Shown here in pieces: positions 6,682 through 14,385 of a stretch of DNA of 64,000 bases; positions within the stretch are counted from its first letter, which is position 1, and the number at the start of each line of letters is the position of its first letter. Both the position numbers and the translations under genes were made by a program. The stretch is from Pseudomonas prosekii (GTDB lineage: Bacteria > Pseudomonadota > Gammaproteobacteria > Pseudomonadales > Pseudomonadaceae). The stretch lies in contig NZ_LT629762.1 in assembly GCF_900105155.1 (NCBI RefSeq), forward strand, positions 1,488,001 to 1,552,000. The letters run 5' to 3'. The notes under the pieces were generated by a model that was not told where the DNA came from, searched no databases, and was given only the letters and a program-made list of their open reading frames with translations.

Positions 6682-7497
6682 ATGTCCCTCACGAAAGAAG
6701 CAATTCAACTCATCACCGATACCGCGCTCGAAGCTGCCGGTAAGACTCTGTCTACGTTGATTCCTACCGTGGTGCTGCCGGACGGCGCGAAGATCGTGAA
6801 TCTTGAGCAGTTCCAACTGGGCCGCAGCCGCTTTCGCGGTTCCTACGCCACTCATTCGCTGGCGGACTTCAGCGCTTACGTGGCCGGTCGTGCAGCACCT
6901 GGAGCCCAAGGCTTCATCAATCAGGATGAAATGAGCTGCATATTGCTGTTCAACTTGGGCACTGTCGCCGAGCCGGGCCATGCGGATGACCGCGCCATTC
7001 TCAAGCTGAAGGCAACCGCGGGATACACCGCCGCACAGAACATCGGTGGACGCGGCATCAGCCAGAAGGACTTGAGCGACTGGATCGAAGACTGGCACCA
7101 GTACCTGACCCCGATTGACGATGCAGGCGCTGCCATTCCTGTGGCCAAGGCCATCGCCGCCGTTCGAACGATCACCATAAAGGCCACCAGCGAATCGGAA
7201 ACTACGGTGGGCGAGACCAGCGCAAGCCGCAGCGCCATGGACCAGATCGAGGCCCGCAGCAAAGAAACCCTTCCGGTCGCTCTGCAGTTCCGCACGATCC
7301 CGTTCGAAGGCCTGACCGAACAGCAAATCACGCTGCGACTTTCGGTCATCACCAGTGGCGCACAACCGGTGCTGAAACTGCGTTGGGTTGGGGAAGAAGT
7401 CCAACGCGAGGATATCGGGCAGGAGTTCAAGGCGGTGCTCCAGCGCAATATCGGCGATGCCGCCACGCTGTCCTTGGGATCGTTCGATCCGAAGTAA
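6682..7497 (+). CDS. DUF2303 family phage protein (YfdQ-like)
   Basis: A 271-residue protein that resembles the DUF2303/YfdQ family found in many Gram-negative prophages. Recognisable parts are NLEQFQLGRSRFRGSYATHSLADFSAYV near residues 36-63, typical of the family, and the second half with FRTIPFEGLTEQQITLRLSV. No catalytic motif is seen and the function of the family is unknown. It follows its small partner gene, and its end is marked by a strong GAAA-loop hairpin at 7504-7523. Confidence 0.75.
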   Translation: MSLTKEAIQLITDTALEAAGKTLSTLIPTVVLPDGAKIVNLEQFQLGRSRFRGSYATHSLADFSAYVAGRAAPGAQGFINQDEMSCILLFNLGTVAEPGHADDRAILKLKATAGYTAAQNIGGRGISQKDLSDWIEDWHQYLTPIDDAGAAIPVAKAIAAVRTITIKATSESETTVGETSASRSAMDQIEARSKETLPVALQFRTIPFEGLTEQQITLRLSVITSGAQPVLKLRWVGEEVQREDIGQEFKAVLQRNIGDAATLSLGSFDPK

Positions 7498-7503
7498 GCA
7501 ATA

Positions 7504-7523
7504 CAGGCCGGGAAACCGGCCTG
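7504..7523 (+). other. GAAA-tetraloop RNA hairpin
   Basis: CAGGCCGG and CCGGCCTG form a perfect 8-bp stem closed by GAAA. No T run follows, so it is more likely an mRNA-stabilising or processing hairpin than a terminator. Confidence 0.6.
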
Positions 7524-7585
7524 ATTCACCTTCATCTGCAAGACATCAAATTCTCTGAATCACGCCAGCCGGCGAGGATCCCCCC

Positions 7586-8893
7586 ATGGAAATCACTTAC
7601 GGCTCGGTCTGCTCCGGCATCGAGGCGGCAACACTAGCCTGGAAGCCTCTCGGGATGCGCGCTACCTGGTTCGCCGAGATCGAAGCGTTCCCTAGCGCGG
7701 TGCTGGCCCACCACTACCCGAAAACGCCAAACCTCGGCGACATGACAAAGCTCGGGGCCCTGGTCCTGGCCGGGAAGATTCCAGCACCGGATGTTCTTGT
7801 CGGCGGAACACCTTGCCAAGCGTTCAGCGTCGCCGGCATGCGCCAAGGTCTACTCGACCCGCGCGGCGCCCTCACCATCAAATACGTGGAGCTCGCAGAT
7901 GCAGTTGACTATGTTCGAGCAGGCCAGCGAAAGCCGCCCTGCGTCATCGTCTGGGAAAACGTCCCCGGCGTCCTCAGCGACAAAGGCAACGCCTTCGGAT
8001 GCTTTCTTGGCGCGCTTGCTGGGGAAGACTGCGAGCTGCAGCCTCCAGGGAAAAAATGGCAGGACGCTGGTTGTGTGTATGGACCCAAAAGAACAATCGC
8101 ATGGCGGATCTTGGACGCCCAATATTTCGGCCTGGCCCAACGACGCCGCCGTGTGTTCGTTGTCGCAAGTGCTCGAGACGGATTCGATCCCACCGAGGTA
8201 CTTTTTGAGCGAGAAGGCATGCGCAGGGATTCTGCGCCGCGCCGAGGCCAGGGGCAGGACGTTACCGGAACAGCTCCTTTCGGCCCTGCGCTCCAGTGCG
8301 GATGTGGATCCGTCTTCGCTGAATCGCTAGGCCAATACGGCTGCCCGAACTGCGAAGGTGATGAAGGACCCGCGGTTGATATGTTCGGCGGCATCCCGGC
8401 ATTCGGCGGGCATAGCCTGGGCGGATCGATCGAGAGATCAGCGACGCTCACCGCCAAAGACAGCCGACTCGACATCGAAAGCGAGACCTTCTTTATGCAG
8501 AGCTTCGTGGCCGACGATTACAAGGAGGGAACATTCTCCGTCTCAGATGTATCCAGGCCACTCACCACTAGCGCCGACAGGTCGCGCGCCGCGCCTTTAG
8601 TCGCTGATATTTCGCCAACCCTTCGCTCCGGAAACATGCGTAACAACAGCAATCCAGCGACGGAGATTTCCATGTTGGTAGGCGGCTCAGCAGTGCGCCG
8701 CCTCACTCCCGTCGAGTGCGAGCGCCTACAGGGCATGGCCGACGACTACACCATGATCCCCTGGCGCGGCAAGCCAGCCAGCGAATGCCCGGACGGCCCC
8801 CGCTACAAGGCGATCGGCAACAGCAAGGCTGTCACCGTCGTTCGCTGGATCGGCCAGCGGATCGTTCGCCAGATCACACCCAGCCCGTACTGA
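7586..8893 (+). CDS. DNA (cytosine-5-)-methyltransferase
   Basis: A 435-residue C5 cytosine methyltransferase. Motif I is degenerate (YGSVCSGIEAATLA). Motif IV is GGTPCQAFSVAG with the catalytic cysteine at residue 77, motif VI is ENV at 124-126, motif VIII is QRRRRVFVVA at 185-194, motif IX is RRLTPVECERLQG, and motif X is YKAIGNSKAV near the end. The target-recognition region (about residues 200-370) contains Cys238, Cys240, Cys253 and Cys256, spaced like a zinc ribbon. No restriction enzyme is nearby, so it is probably an orphan phage methylase that protects phage DNA or alters gene expression. GAGGA lies before the ATG. Confidence 0.93.
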   Translation: MEITYGSVCSGIEAATLAWKPLGMRATWFAEIEAFPSAVLAHHYPKTPNLGDMTKLGALVLAGKIPAPDVLVGGTPCQAFSVAGMRQGLLDPRGALTIKYVELADAVDYVRAGQRKPPCVIVWENVPGVLSDKGNAFGCFLGALAGEDCELQPPGKKWQDAGCVYGPKRTIAWRILDAQYFGLAQRRRRVFVVASARDGFDPTEVLFEREGMRRDSAPRRGQGQDVTGTAPFGPALQCGCGSVFAESLGQYGCPNCEGDEGPAVDMFGGIPAFGGHSLGGSIERSATLTAKDSRLDIESETFFMQSFVADDYKEGTFSVSDVSRPLTTSADRSRAAPLVADISPTLRSGNMRNNSNPATEISMLVGGSAVRRLTPVECERLQGMADDYTMIPWRGKPASECPDGPRYKAIGNSKAVTVVRWIGQRIVRQITPSPY

Positions 8894-9102
8894 TGATTGC
8901 TTCAACCAATCGAACACCGGCGGCAATCAGGTCAAGCAGCTTTATCAGATATTTCATTCGGGCTTCCTCGGCAGACCCGGAGCCAGGATTGGCTTCGTAG
9001 TCTATACGTGCCCAATTAGCCAGAGCCCGCCCCGCTGTTCCTCTTGGGCTTTTTCCAACTCAACCACTCCACCGCCCGGGCATGACCCGGATAGGACGCC
9101 CC

Positions 9103-9732
9103 ATGCCCACAGAAAACAAAATCGCTGAGCCGGTGCCGAGCTTAGCAACCGGTCACCATCTCGACGCTGCGACTTGGTCTGACTTCGTCCAGCGCCTGCG
9201 CCATGACTGCAAGGGGAAGCGGGTCCACGATCATTGCACCGCAGATGCCATCTTCATTGTCGAAGCCCGCCGCATCGTCGCCGGACTGGACATGGACTAC
9301 ACCGACAAGCGCCTGGTGTATTGGGACAGCGGCGAGTCAGTGGCGTACTCGGTAAAGGAATACTGGGATGGCCTGTCCAGCTACCAGAAAAGCCAGCTCA
9401 ATAAAAAGATGCAGGCCTGGTCTGAATGCCAGTTCATGAAAGCCAGCGAAGACGATCAGTGGTATGTGCTCGGTGAGCTGGCGGAACACTCCGTGACCGG
9501 CTGGGATGATCGCTGGGAATACATCAACGCCCACTTCACCCACGCTGCCGCCGAAGCATTCATCAAGCGCAAGAAGCACGACTACCGCGATGGGATGCGG
9601 GTCTACGTCGAATCGCAGTACTACGCGTGGGAGTTCAACGCCATCAAGGAAGCGATCCTCGACGGCACGCTGACGTTCACGCCGAAGCCGGCTGTGAATG
9701 CCCATGATCTGGTAACGAGGGAGGCTGTATGA
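9103..9732 (+). CDS. Phage protein of unknown function
   Basis: A 209-residue charged protein with a conserved-looking core (TADAIFIVEARRIVAGLDMDYTDKRLVYWDSGESVAYSVKEYW) and many tryptophan and tyrosine residues. I do not recognise a family or catalytic motif. The start at 9103 is preferred because AGGAC lies 7 bases upstream; an in-frame ATG at 9082 has no ribosome site. Its stop overlaps the next start as ATGA, so the two are translationally coupled. Confidence 0.65.
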   Translation: MPTENKIAEPVPSLATGHHLDAATWSDFVQRLRHDCKGKRVHDHCTADAIFIVEARRIVAGLDMDYTDKRLVYWDSGESVAYSVKEYWDGLSSYQKSQLNKKMQAWSECQFMKASEDDQWYVLGELAEHSVTGWDDRWEYINAHFTHAAAEAFIKRKKHDYRDGMRVYVESQYYAWEFNAIKEAILDGTLTFTPKPAVNAHDLVTREAV

Positions 9733-10190
9733 CAACCAACCAAACGATTAGCTTCCCGCGAGAGCTGAGCGATGAGTTGGGCGAGCTGATCGCCGAGAAG
9801 GCCAGGGTCTGTGGTGGCGGTGCGTTCGATATCTGGGAGGCGATCTGCGAGCAATTCGGAACGCCTGGCTTACGGCCGCGCGGAAACCCAGAAGGCAAGC
9901 GCGAATATTTTGAAAAGTGGGTAATGGCGACCAATCACCCCGTGTTCGGCTTTCTGGATGGCCGATCCCTGGCCCGTGGCGATGATCGCACCGGTTACGC
10001 CGATGAGTATGTGCAGGGTCTGTGGGTTGCGTATCTGGCGCTCGGCGTCGAGCAGCCCGCGCCGATAGCGCTGGCATCCCGCGAAGAGTCGATAGCCTGG
10101 CTCAAGCGTATCGATGGCATCGGGCAAGCGCGCGCCGAATTGATCTACTCGATGGGCTTCCGCCGCCACACCGAAGTGCCCCAATCCTGA
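9729..10190 (+). CDS. Phage protein with C-terminal helix-hairpin-helix-like end
   Basis: A 153-residue protein coupled to the gene before it. The N-terminal half is helical (ISFPRELSDELGELIAEKARVCGGG). The last 25 residues contain IAWLKRIDGIGQARAELIYSMGF, which fits the hairpin pattern hxxhxGIGxxxAxxI of helix-hairpin-helix motifs that contact DNA backbone. The overall family is unknown. The gene ends just before a perfect hairpin at 10192-10211. Confidence 0.6.
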   Translation: MTTNQTISFPRELSDELGELIAEKARVCGGGAFDIWEAICEQFGTPGLRPRGNPEGKREYFEKWVMATNHPVFGFLDGRSLARGDDRTGYADEYVQGLWVAYLALGVEQPAPIALASREESIAWLKRIDGIGQARAELIYSMGFRRHTEVPQS

Positions 10191-10191
10191 A

Positions 10192-10211
10192 AGGAGTACA
10201 TCCGTACTCCT
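10192..10211 (+). other. Perfect hairpin after early gene
   Basis: AGGAGTAC and GTACTCCT form an 8-bp stem with loop ATCC. There is no T run, so termination is doubtful. The stem also contains a GGAG motif. A second small palindrome, GCCGCTATAGCGGC, lies at about 10246-10259 before the next gene. Confidence 0.5.
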
Positions 10212-10275
10212 CTCGCAAAACCTGTAACCCCCCCCTTCAAAGTCAGCCGCTATAGCGGCAAGGACGAGCTCGACC

Positions 10276-10707
10276 ATGGAAAAGAAAAACCTCGGCCCGG
10301 ACCATTACCGCTATGTCGACGACATGGACCCACAAGGCCTTGAAGTTACCTGCAAAAAATATGTGGTCATCGGTGAAACCGAGCAGTGCTGGTACATCGT
10401 CGATGAATTCCACAACAACCTCTTCGGTGGTTCGCAGCGCGAGTCCCTGCTGAAGCAGTACCGCAAGCGGGTGCTGAAGGATGGTGGCGAGCATGGCCGG
10501 CGATTCGCGTACACGGATAAATCCCTGGCGCTGCGCTCGTACAAGCAGCGCAAGTCCTGGCAAATGCGCCATGCCCAGCTGGCGCTTGAGCGCGCCAAGG
10601 CTGCCATAGGCTATTTCGGCGATGCCAGGATCGAAAACACCGTACCCCCGGACGTGCTGGTGGTTCCGTGCGAATACATCCAGGCCATGAACTGGAGCGA
10701 GTGCTGA
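10276..10707 (+). CDS. Phage protein of unknown function
   Basis: A 143-residue protein. The first 45 residues look like a small beta domain (YRYVDDMDPQGLEVTCKKYVVIGETEQCWYIVDEFH), and the middle is basic and helical (SLLKQYRKRVLKDGGEHGRRF, LRSYKQRKSWQMRHAQLALERAKAAIGYF). It may bind nucleic acid, but no family is recognised. It begins a chain of overlapping small genes: its TGA shares a base with the next ATG. Confidence 0.6.
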   Translation: MEKKNLGPDHYRYVDDMDPQGLEVTCKKYVVIGETEQCWYIVDEFHNNLFGGSQRESLLKQYRKRVLKDGGEHGRRFAYTDKSLALRSYKQRKSWQMRHAQLALERAKAAIGYFGDARIENTVPPDVLVVPCEYIQAMNWSEC

Positions 10708-10778
10708 TGATCCTGAAATGCCTCGCCGGCTGCGCCCTCTTCTTCTGGCTTCCACTTACCCTATGGGTGACCGCATGA
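10707..10778 (+). CDS. Micro-gene, 23-residue hydrophobic peptide
   Basis: A 23-codon frame whose ATG overlaps the stop of the previous gene by one base and whose TGA overlaps the next ATG (ATGA). The product is almost wholly hydrophobic (LAGCALFFWLPLTLWVT core), so it would be a single membrane-spanning peptide. The tight fit between two real genes is the main evidence. It could serve only to carry ribosomes to the next start. Confidence 0.5.
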   Translation: MILKCLAGCALFFWLPLTLWVTA

Positions 10779-11017
10779 GCGCAATTACTGATCACGATGT
10801 TGAGTTCGCGCAAGCCGTTGTCGCGTTGGCGCGCCAGCATGGCATGACGGGAATTTCGATGGAGTTCCGGCAGAACTTCGACCTGTCACAGCGCACCGGA
10901 TGTTACTGCGGCAAGCGCATCACTTGGTCGGAGGGGCGTCACGGAGACGGAGAGGACATTAAATTCCGCACCGAGGCCGAGGCATCGTTTCCAGAGAAAG
11001 CGAAGGTGGCGCCATGA
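10775..11017 (+). CDS. Small phage protein of unknown function
   Basis: An 80-residue protein. Two cysteines in a CYCGKRI segment near residues 43-49 may bind metal or be incidental. The start at 10775 gives the ATGA junction with the micro-gene before it; a longer frame to 10718 would overlap that gene. It ends in an ATGA overlap with another micro-gene. Confidence 0.55.
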   Translation: MSAITDHDVEFAQAVVALARQHGMTGISMEFRQNFDLSQRTGCYCGKRITWSEGRHGDGEDIKFRTEAEASFPEKAKVAP

Positions 11018-11076
11018 TCATCCCATTCTCTGCCCTCGCCTACATGGCCTGGCTCATCTACTCGGGGCCACGGTGA
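11014..11076 (+). CDS. Micro-gene, 20-residue hydrophobic peptide
   Basis: A 20-codon frame that overlaps its neighbours on both sides (ATGA before, TGATG after). The peptide is hydrophobic (FSALAYMAWLIY core), like the 23-residue micro-gene 240 bp upstream. Evidence is the coupling geometry and the repeated pattern. Confidence 0.45.
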   Translation: MIIPFSALAYMAWLIYSGPR

Positions 11077-11225
11077 TGACCTACCAACCGAAAGGCGGCA
11101 TGTGCGCCACCTGCGCCCACGCCCACCGCAATTGCAGCCACCTCCCCTTCAGCGCAATGCCGCCGCTTTCTTGCGAAGGCGAGACCGTGATCGTCCGCTG
11201 CACTGACTTTCAACGCCGCAAGTAA
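11076..11225 (+). CDS. Cysteine-rich small phage protein
   Basis: A 49-residue protein with five cysteines: CATCAHAHRNC near residues 10-20, one near 33 and one near 42. The CxxC-x6-C arrangement suggests zinc binding. Its ATG overlaps the stop of the preceding micro-gene by one base, and it closes the chain of five coupled genes that begins at 10276. The family is not recognised. Confidence 0.55.
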   Translation: MTYQPKGGMCATCAHAHRNCSHLPFSAMPPLSCEGETVIVRCTDFQRRK

Positions 11226-11275
11226 CCCCTCTTCCACCTACCAGCCTGCCGGTGAACGGAGGGCGAGGATTCGTC

Positions 11276-11503
11276 ATGCCTCTGATCATGATCACCAGCG
11301 CGATCACAACCGTTTTTGAAGTCCCGGAAGGCGTCGATATCTTTCGGGTTCGACAGCTTGCCCTGTCAGAGCTTGGCGATGACGAGCGCGCCACCGATGA
11401 CGTGTCAGCTCAGCACGACAACGTTATGAGCGGCATCTACCTCGGAAGCGCCGAGCGCCGAACAGTTTCCATCTCGCACTGCATTGCAGACCCTACCGAA
11501 TAA
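11276..11503 (+). CDS. Small phage protein of unknown function
   Basis: A 75-residue protein whose first 35 residues look like a beta-alpha unit (LIMITSAITTVFEVPEGVDIFRVRQLALSELG), followed by an acidic tail. GAGGA lies 6 bases before the ATG at 11276; an in-frame alternative start at 11252 is less well placed. It has no recognised family. It lies just upstream of the excisionase. Confidence 0.55.
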   Translation: MPLIMITSAITTVFEVPEGVDIFRVRQLALSELGDDERATDDVSAQHDNVMSGIYLGSAERRTVSISHCIADPTE

Positions 11504-11540
11504 CCACCTTCTGCCGCCACGCGCGGCATGGAGCATCATC

Positions 11541-11783
11541 ATGGCAAAAGTTACCCTGGATGAATGGGCGGCGGCCGAGTTCAAGACGCCGCCAAGTCCC
11601 AACACCTTGCGCAAATGGGCGCGAGAAGGCCGGATTGCTCCGGTACCGGTCAAGCACGGTCGCAACTACTATGTAGAGTCCGACGCCCACTACCAAGAAC
11701 CTGACCAGCAGCCCGTCCGGATCGTCGGTGGCAGCCTGATCAGCAGAATAGAGAGAGCACGCAATGGCGCCCAGGCCGCGTAA
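11541..11783 (+). CDS. xis: Excisionase
   Basis: An 80-residue DNA-bending protein of the lambda Xis/winged-helix type. VTLDEWAAAEFKTPPSPNTLRKWAREGRIAPVPVKHGRNYYVESDA covers residues 3-48 and shows the recognition helix (NTLRKWAREG) and the wing (PVKHGRNYYV). Xis sets the direction of the integrase reaction toward excision. GGAG lies 8 bases before the ATG at 11541. The gene overlaps the 5' end of the integrase gene by 20 bp, a common arrangement that links their expression. Confidence 0.85.
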   Translation: MAKVTLDEWAAAEFKTPPSPNTLRKWAREGRIAPVPVKHGRNYYVESDAHYQEPDQQPVRIVGGSLISRIERARNGAQAA

Positions 11784-12873
11784 TACCGGGTCAAAGGATC
11801 TTCCGCCCAATCTCTACCGCAAGACCGACGCCCGCAACGGCGTCACTTATTACACCTACCGCGACCCGATTAGTGGTCGCGTATTCGGCCTGGGCAAAGA
11901 CAAGGAGGCGGCCATTCGCGAGGCCGTCACCGCCAACCATGCCGACGCCATCAAGCCAACGCTCACCGACAGGATCAGCGAGCCGGCGCCGGCGCCAGGG
12001 CCGGGCAAGCTATTCTCCGAATGGCTCGTCGAATACCGCGAGTTGTTCGCCGAGCGCAAGCTGTCCGCCAGCAGCAACAAAAACGTGGGAATGCGGATAA
12101 ACCGCCTGAACGACATCTTTGGGACGAAGGGGATAAAGGACATCACAACGATGGATGTGGCCGATTACCTGACAGGCATGGCCAAAGAGGGAAAGGCGCA
12201 GATGGCCAGGGCGATGCGCTCGCTATTGCGAGACGTGTTCGCGGAGGCTCAGGCGCGGGGTTGGGTCGGTGCCAACCCGGTCGAGGTGACAAAGGCAGCA
12301 CGGGTGAACATCAAGCGCGAACGGCTGACGCTGGAGCTGTGGAAAGCAATCTATGAGGAAGCCACGAAGCCGTGGCTTCGCCGGGCGATGGAGCTGGCGG
12401 TGCTCACTGGGCAGCGCCGTGACGATATCGCCTCGATGCTGTTCAAGGATGTGCACGACGGCTTCCTACACGTCGTGCAGTCAAAAACCGGCGCACGGTT
12501 GCGAATCAGCACTGGTATCCGACTGGAGTCGGTCGGGCTGGAACTGTCCCAGGTGGTCAAGCAATGCCGCGATAGCGTTCTGTCACAACACCTGGTGCAT
12601 CATGCGCAAGCTCCGGGCCGGGCCAAAGCTGGCCAGCCCGTGGTACTCGACACGCTGAGCTCTGCTTTTGCCGAAGCTCGGGACAAAGCCGGCGCGAAGC
12701 TGGGGATAACTTTCGGGCGGCAGCCACCGTCCTTTCACGAACAGCGGTCGCTCGCGGCAAGGCTGCACGAAGTCGAAGGCCGCGATGCCCAGAAACTGCT
12801 CGGTCACCGTTCGGCCTCAATGACGGATCTGTACCGCGACAGTCGAGGCGCAGAGTGGATCGACGTGGCATAA
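11764..12873 (+). CDS. int: Tyrosine-family phage integrase
   Basis: A 369-residue site-specific recombinase. Residues 1-65 form the arm-type DNA-binding domain (NLYRKTDARNGVTYYTYRDPISGRVFGLG), about 80-175 the core-binding SAM-like domain, and about 185-369 the catalytic domain. Catalytic residues visible are Arg218 (TGQR), Lys241, His325 and Arg328 (FHEQR), His348 (LLGHRS) and the nucleophile Tyr357 (DLYRD). It would insert the phage at the site immediately downstream and, with Xis, excise it. It is the last phage gene; core metabolic genes begin 50 bp later. Confidence 0.95.
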   Translation: MAPRPRNTGSKDLPPNLYRKTDARNGVTYYTYRDPISGRVFGLGKDKEAAIREAVTANHADAIKPTLTDRISEPAPAPGPGKLFSEWLVEYRELFAERKLSASSNKNVGMRINRLNDIFGTKGIKDITTMDVADYLTGMAKEGKAQMARAMRSLLRDVFAEAQARGWVGANPVEVTKAARVNIKRERLTLELWKAIYEEATKPWLRRAMELAVLTGQRRDDIASMLFKDVHDGFLHVVQSKTGARLRISTGIRLESVGLELSQVVKQCRDSVLSQHLVHHAQAPGRAKAGQPVVLDTLSSAFAEARDKAGAKLGITFGRQPPSFHEQRSLAARLHEVEGRDAQKLLGHRSASMTDLYRDSRGAEWIDVA

Positions 12874-12885
12874 TCGGCGGCTGAA

Positions 12886-12923
12886 TTTTTGGGAGATATT
12901 GGGGAAGTTTTGGGGAGGATTTT
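12886..12923. other. Probable attachment-site region with TTTTGGGG repeats
   Basis: Three related strings, TTTTTGGGAG, ATTGGGGAAG and TTTTGGGGAGG, follow each other at 10-12 bp spacing between the integrase stop and the next gene. They could be arm-type integrase sites, with the crossover core close by. The last one also supplies the GGGGAGG ribosome site for the chromosomal gene at 12924. The second att copy is outside the window. Confidence 0.4.
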
Positions 12924-13286
12924 ATGCCCAATGGAATCAAGCACTTACAGCTTTACGGTATCAAAGCCTGCGACACCATGAAAAAGGCGCGCACCTGGCT
13001 CGATGAACACGCTGTCAGCTATGACTTCCATGATTACAAAACGGCCGGAATCGACCGTGAACATCTGACCCAATGGTGCGACGAGCACGGTTGGCAAGTG
13101 GTGTTGAACCGTGCAGGCACGACCTTTCGCAAACTCGACGACGAACGCAGAGCCGATCTCGACCAAGCCAAAGCCATCGAGCTGATGCTCGCACAACCCT
13201 CGATGATCAAGCGCCCGGTGCTTGATCTCGGTGACCGAACCCTGATTGGCTTCAAGCCAGATATCTACGCGGCCGCCCTCAAGTAA
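12924..13286 (+). CDS. ArsC/Spx-family reductase (YffB-like)
   Basis: A 120-residue thioredoxin-fold protein of the ArsC/Spx family. The motif YGIKACDTMKKARTWLDEH places a single active cysteine at residue 16, as in YffB, rather than the CxxC of Spx. The conserved cis-proline region (FRKLDDE, then SMIKRPVLDLGDRTLIGFKPD) is present. YffB-type proteins are thought to be glutathione-dependent thiol reductases; the true substrate is unknown. It precedes dapD by 32 bp, a usual Pseudomonas pairing. The first few residues (MPNGIKHLQ) and the ribosome site may come from the phage junction. Confidence 0.85.
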   Translation: MPNGIKHLQLYGIKACDTMKKARTWLDEHAVSYDFHDYKTAGIDREHLTQWCDEHGWQVVLNRAGTTFRKLDDERRADLDQAKAIELMLAQPSMIKRPVLDLGDRTLIGFKPDIYAAALK

Positions 13287-13318
13287 GCAGCCCGTTCTTT
13301 TTTGTTAGAGGTCCCAAC

Positions 13319-14353
13319 ATGTCCAATACCCTGTTCAGCCTGGCCTTCGGTGTCGGCACGCAAAATCGTCAAGGCACCTGGCTGGAAGTGTTCTATGCCC
13401 AGCCGCTGCTCAATCCTTCGGCCGAGCTGGTTGCCGCGATTGCGCCGGTACTCGGTTACAGCGAAGGCAACCAGGCCATCACGTTCACCACCGCCCAGGC
13501 TGCGCAATTGGCCGAAGCGCTGAAAAGCGTCGACGCTGCCCAGGCTGCATTGCTGACCCGTCTGGCCGAAAGCCACAAACCGCTGGTCGCGACCATTCTG
13601 GCTGAAGATGCACAACTGACTTCGACGCCTGAGGCCTACCTCAAGCTGCACCTGCTGTCGCACCGTCTGGTCAAGCCGCATGGCCTGAATCTGGCCGGCG
13701 TGTTCCCGCTGCTGCCGAACGTGGCGTGGACCAGCCAGGGCGCAATCGACCTCGCCGAACTGGCCGAGCATCAACTCGAAGCGCGTCTGCGTGGCGAGCT
13801 GCTGGAAGTGTTCTCGGTGGACAAATTCCCGAAAATGACCGACTACGTAGTGCCAGCCGGCGTGCGTATTGCTGACGCGGCACGTATTCGTCTGGGCGCT
13901 TACGTCGGCGAAGGCACCACGGTGATGCACGAAGGTTTCGTCAACTTCAACGCGGGCACCGAAGGCCCGGGCATGATCGAAGGTCGCGTCTCGGCCGGCG
14001 TATTCGTCGGCAAGGGTTCGGACCTGGGCGGCGGTTGCTCGACCATGGGCACCCTGTCGGGCGGCGGCAACATTGTGATCAAGGTGGGCGAAGGCTGCCT
14101 GATCGGCGCGAACGCCGGTATCGGCATTCCGTTGGGCGACCGCAACACCGTCGAATCGGGCCTGTACGTGACCGCCGGGACCAAAGTGGCGCTGCTGGAC
14201 GAGCACAACAAACTGGTCAAAGTGGTCAAGGCACGCGAACTGGCCGGTCAACCGGACCTGTTGTTCCGTCGCAATTCGGAGACCGGCGCGGTGGAATGCA
14301 AAACCCACAAATCGGCCATCGAACTGAACGAAGCGCTGCACGCTCACAACTAA
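13319..14353 (+). CDS. dapD: Tetrahydrodipicolinate N-succinyltransferase
   Basis: A 344-residue acyltransferase of the lysine/meso-diaminopimelate pathway that transfers succinyl from succinyl-CoA to tetrahydrodipicolinate in the cytoplasm. The C-terminal half is a left-handed beta helix with hexapeptide-type repeats (VPAGVRIADAARIRLGAYVGEGTTVMHEGFVN, then GGGCSTMGTLSGGGNIVIKVGEGCLIGANAGIGIPLGDRN). The length and the N-terminal domain match the longer gamma-proteobacterial form found in Pseudomonas. DapE, which removes the succinyl group two steps later, is encoded at 20121. Confidence 0.96.
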   Translation: MSNTLFSLAFGVGTQNRQGTWLEVFYAQPLLNPSAELVAAIAPVLGYSEGNQAITFTTAQAAQLAEALKSVDAAQAALLTRLAESHKPLVATILAEDAQLTSTPEAYLKLHLLSHRLVKPHGLNLAGVFPLLPNVAWTSQGAIDLAELAEHQLEARLRGELLEVFSVDKFPKMTDYVVPAGVRIADAARIRLGAYVGEGTTVMHEGFVNFNAGTEGPGMIEGRVSAGVFVGKGSDLGGGCSTMGTLSGGGNIVIKVGEGCLIGANAGIGIPLGDRNTVESGLYVTAGTKVALLDEHNKLVKVVKARELAGQPDLLFRRNSETGAVECKTHKSAIELNEALHAHN

Positions 14354-14385
14354 GCAAAACGTTCGACGACCCCTGCACCTTGCCC

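Larger units (their letters stand above)
1..12923. mobile_element. Lambdoid prophage, partial (one end only)
   Basis: This block holds a phage replication module, divergent Cro-like and CI-like repressors, two matching operator clusters, an early operon of small overlapping genes, an excisionase and a tyrosine integrase, directly followed by core metabolic genes. The order is that of the immunity, early-left and integration regions of lambdoid phages. No head, tail or lysis gene is present, so those should lie left of position 1. The right boundary is inferred to be between the integrase stop and the first codons of the ArsC-like gene at 12924; the other attachment site is outside the window, so the exact junction cannot be set. 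Confidence 0.9.

Noticed and set aside
12850..12960. tRNA gene as attachment site
   Set aside because: No cloverleaf or CCA-end pattern is visible around the integrase end.
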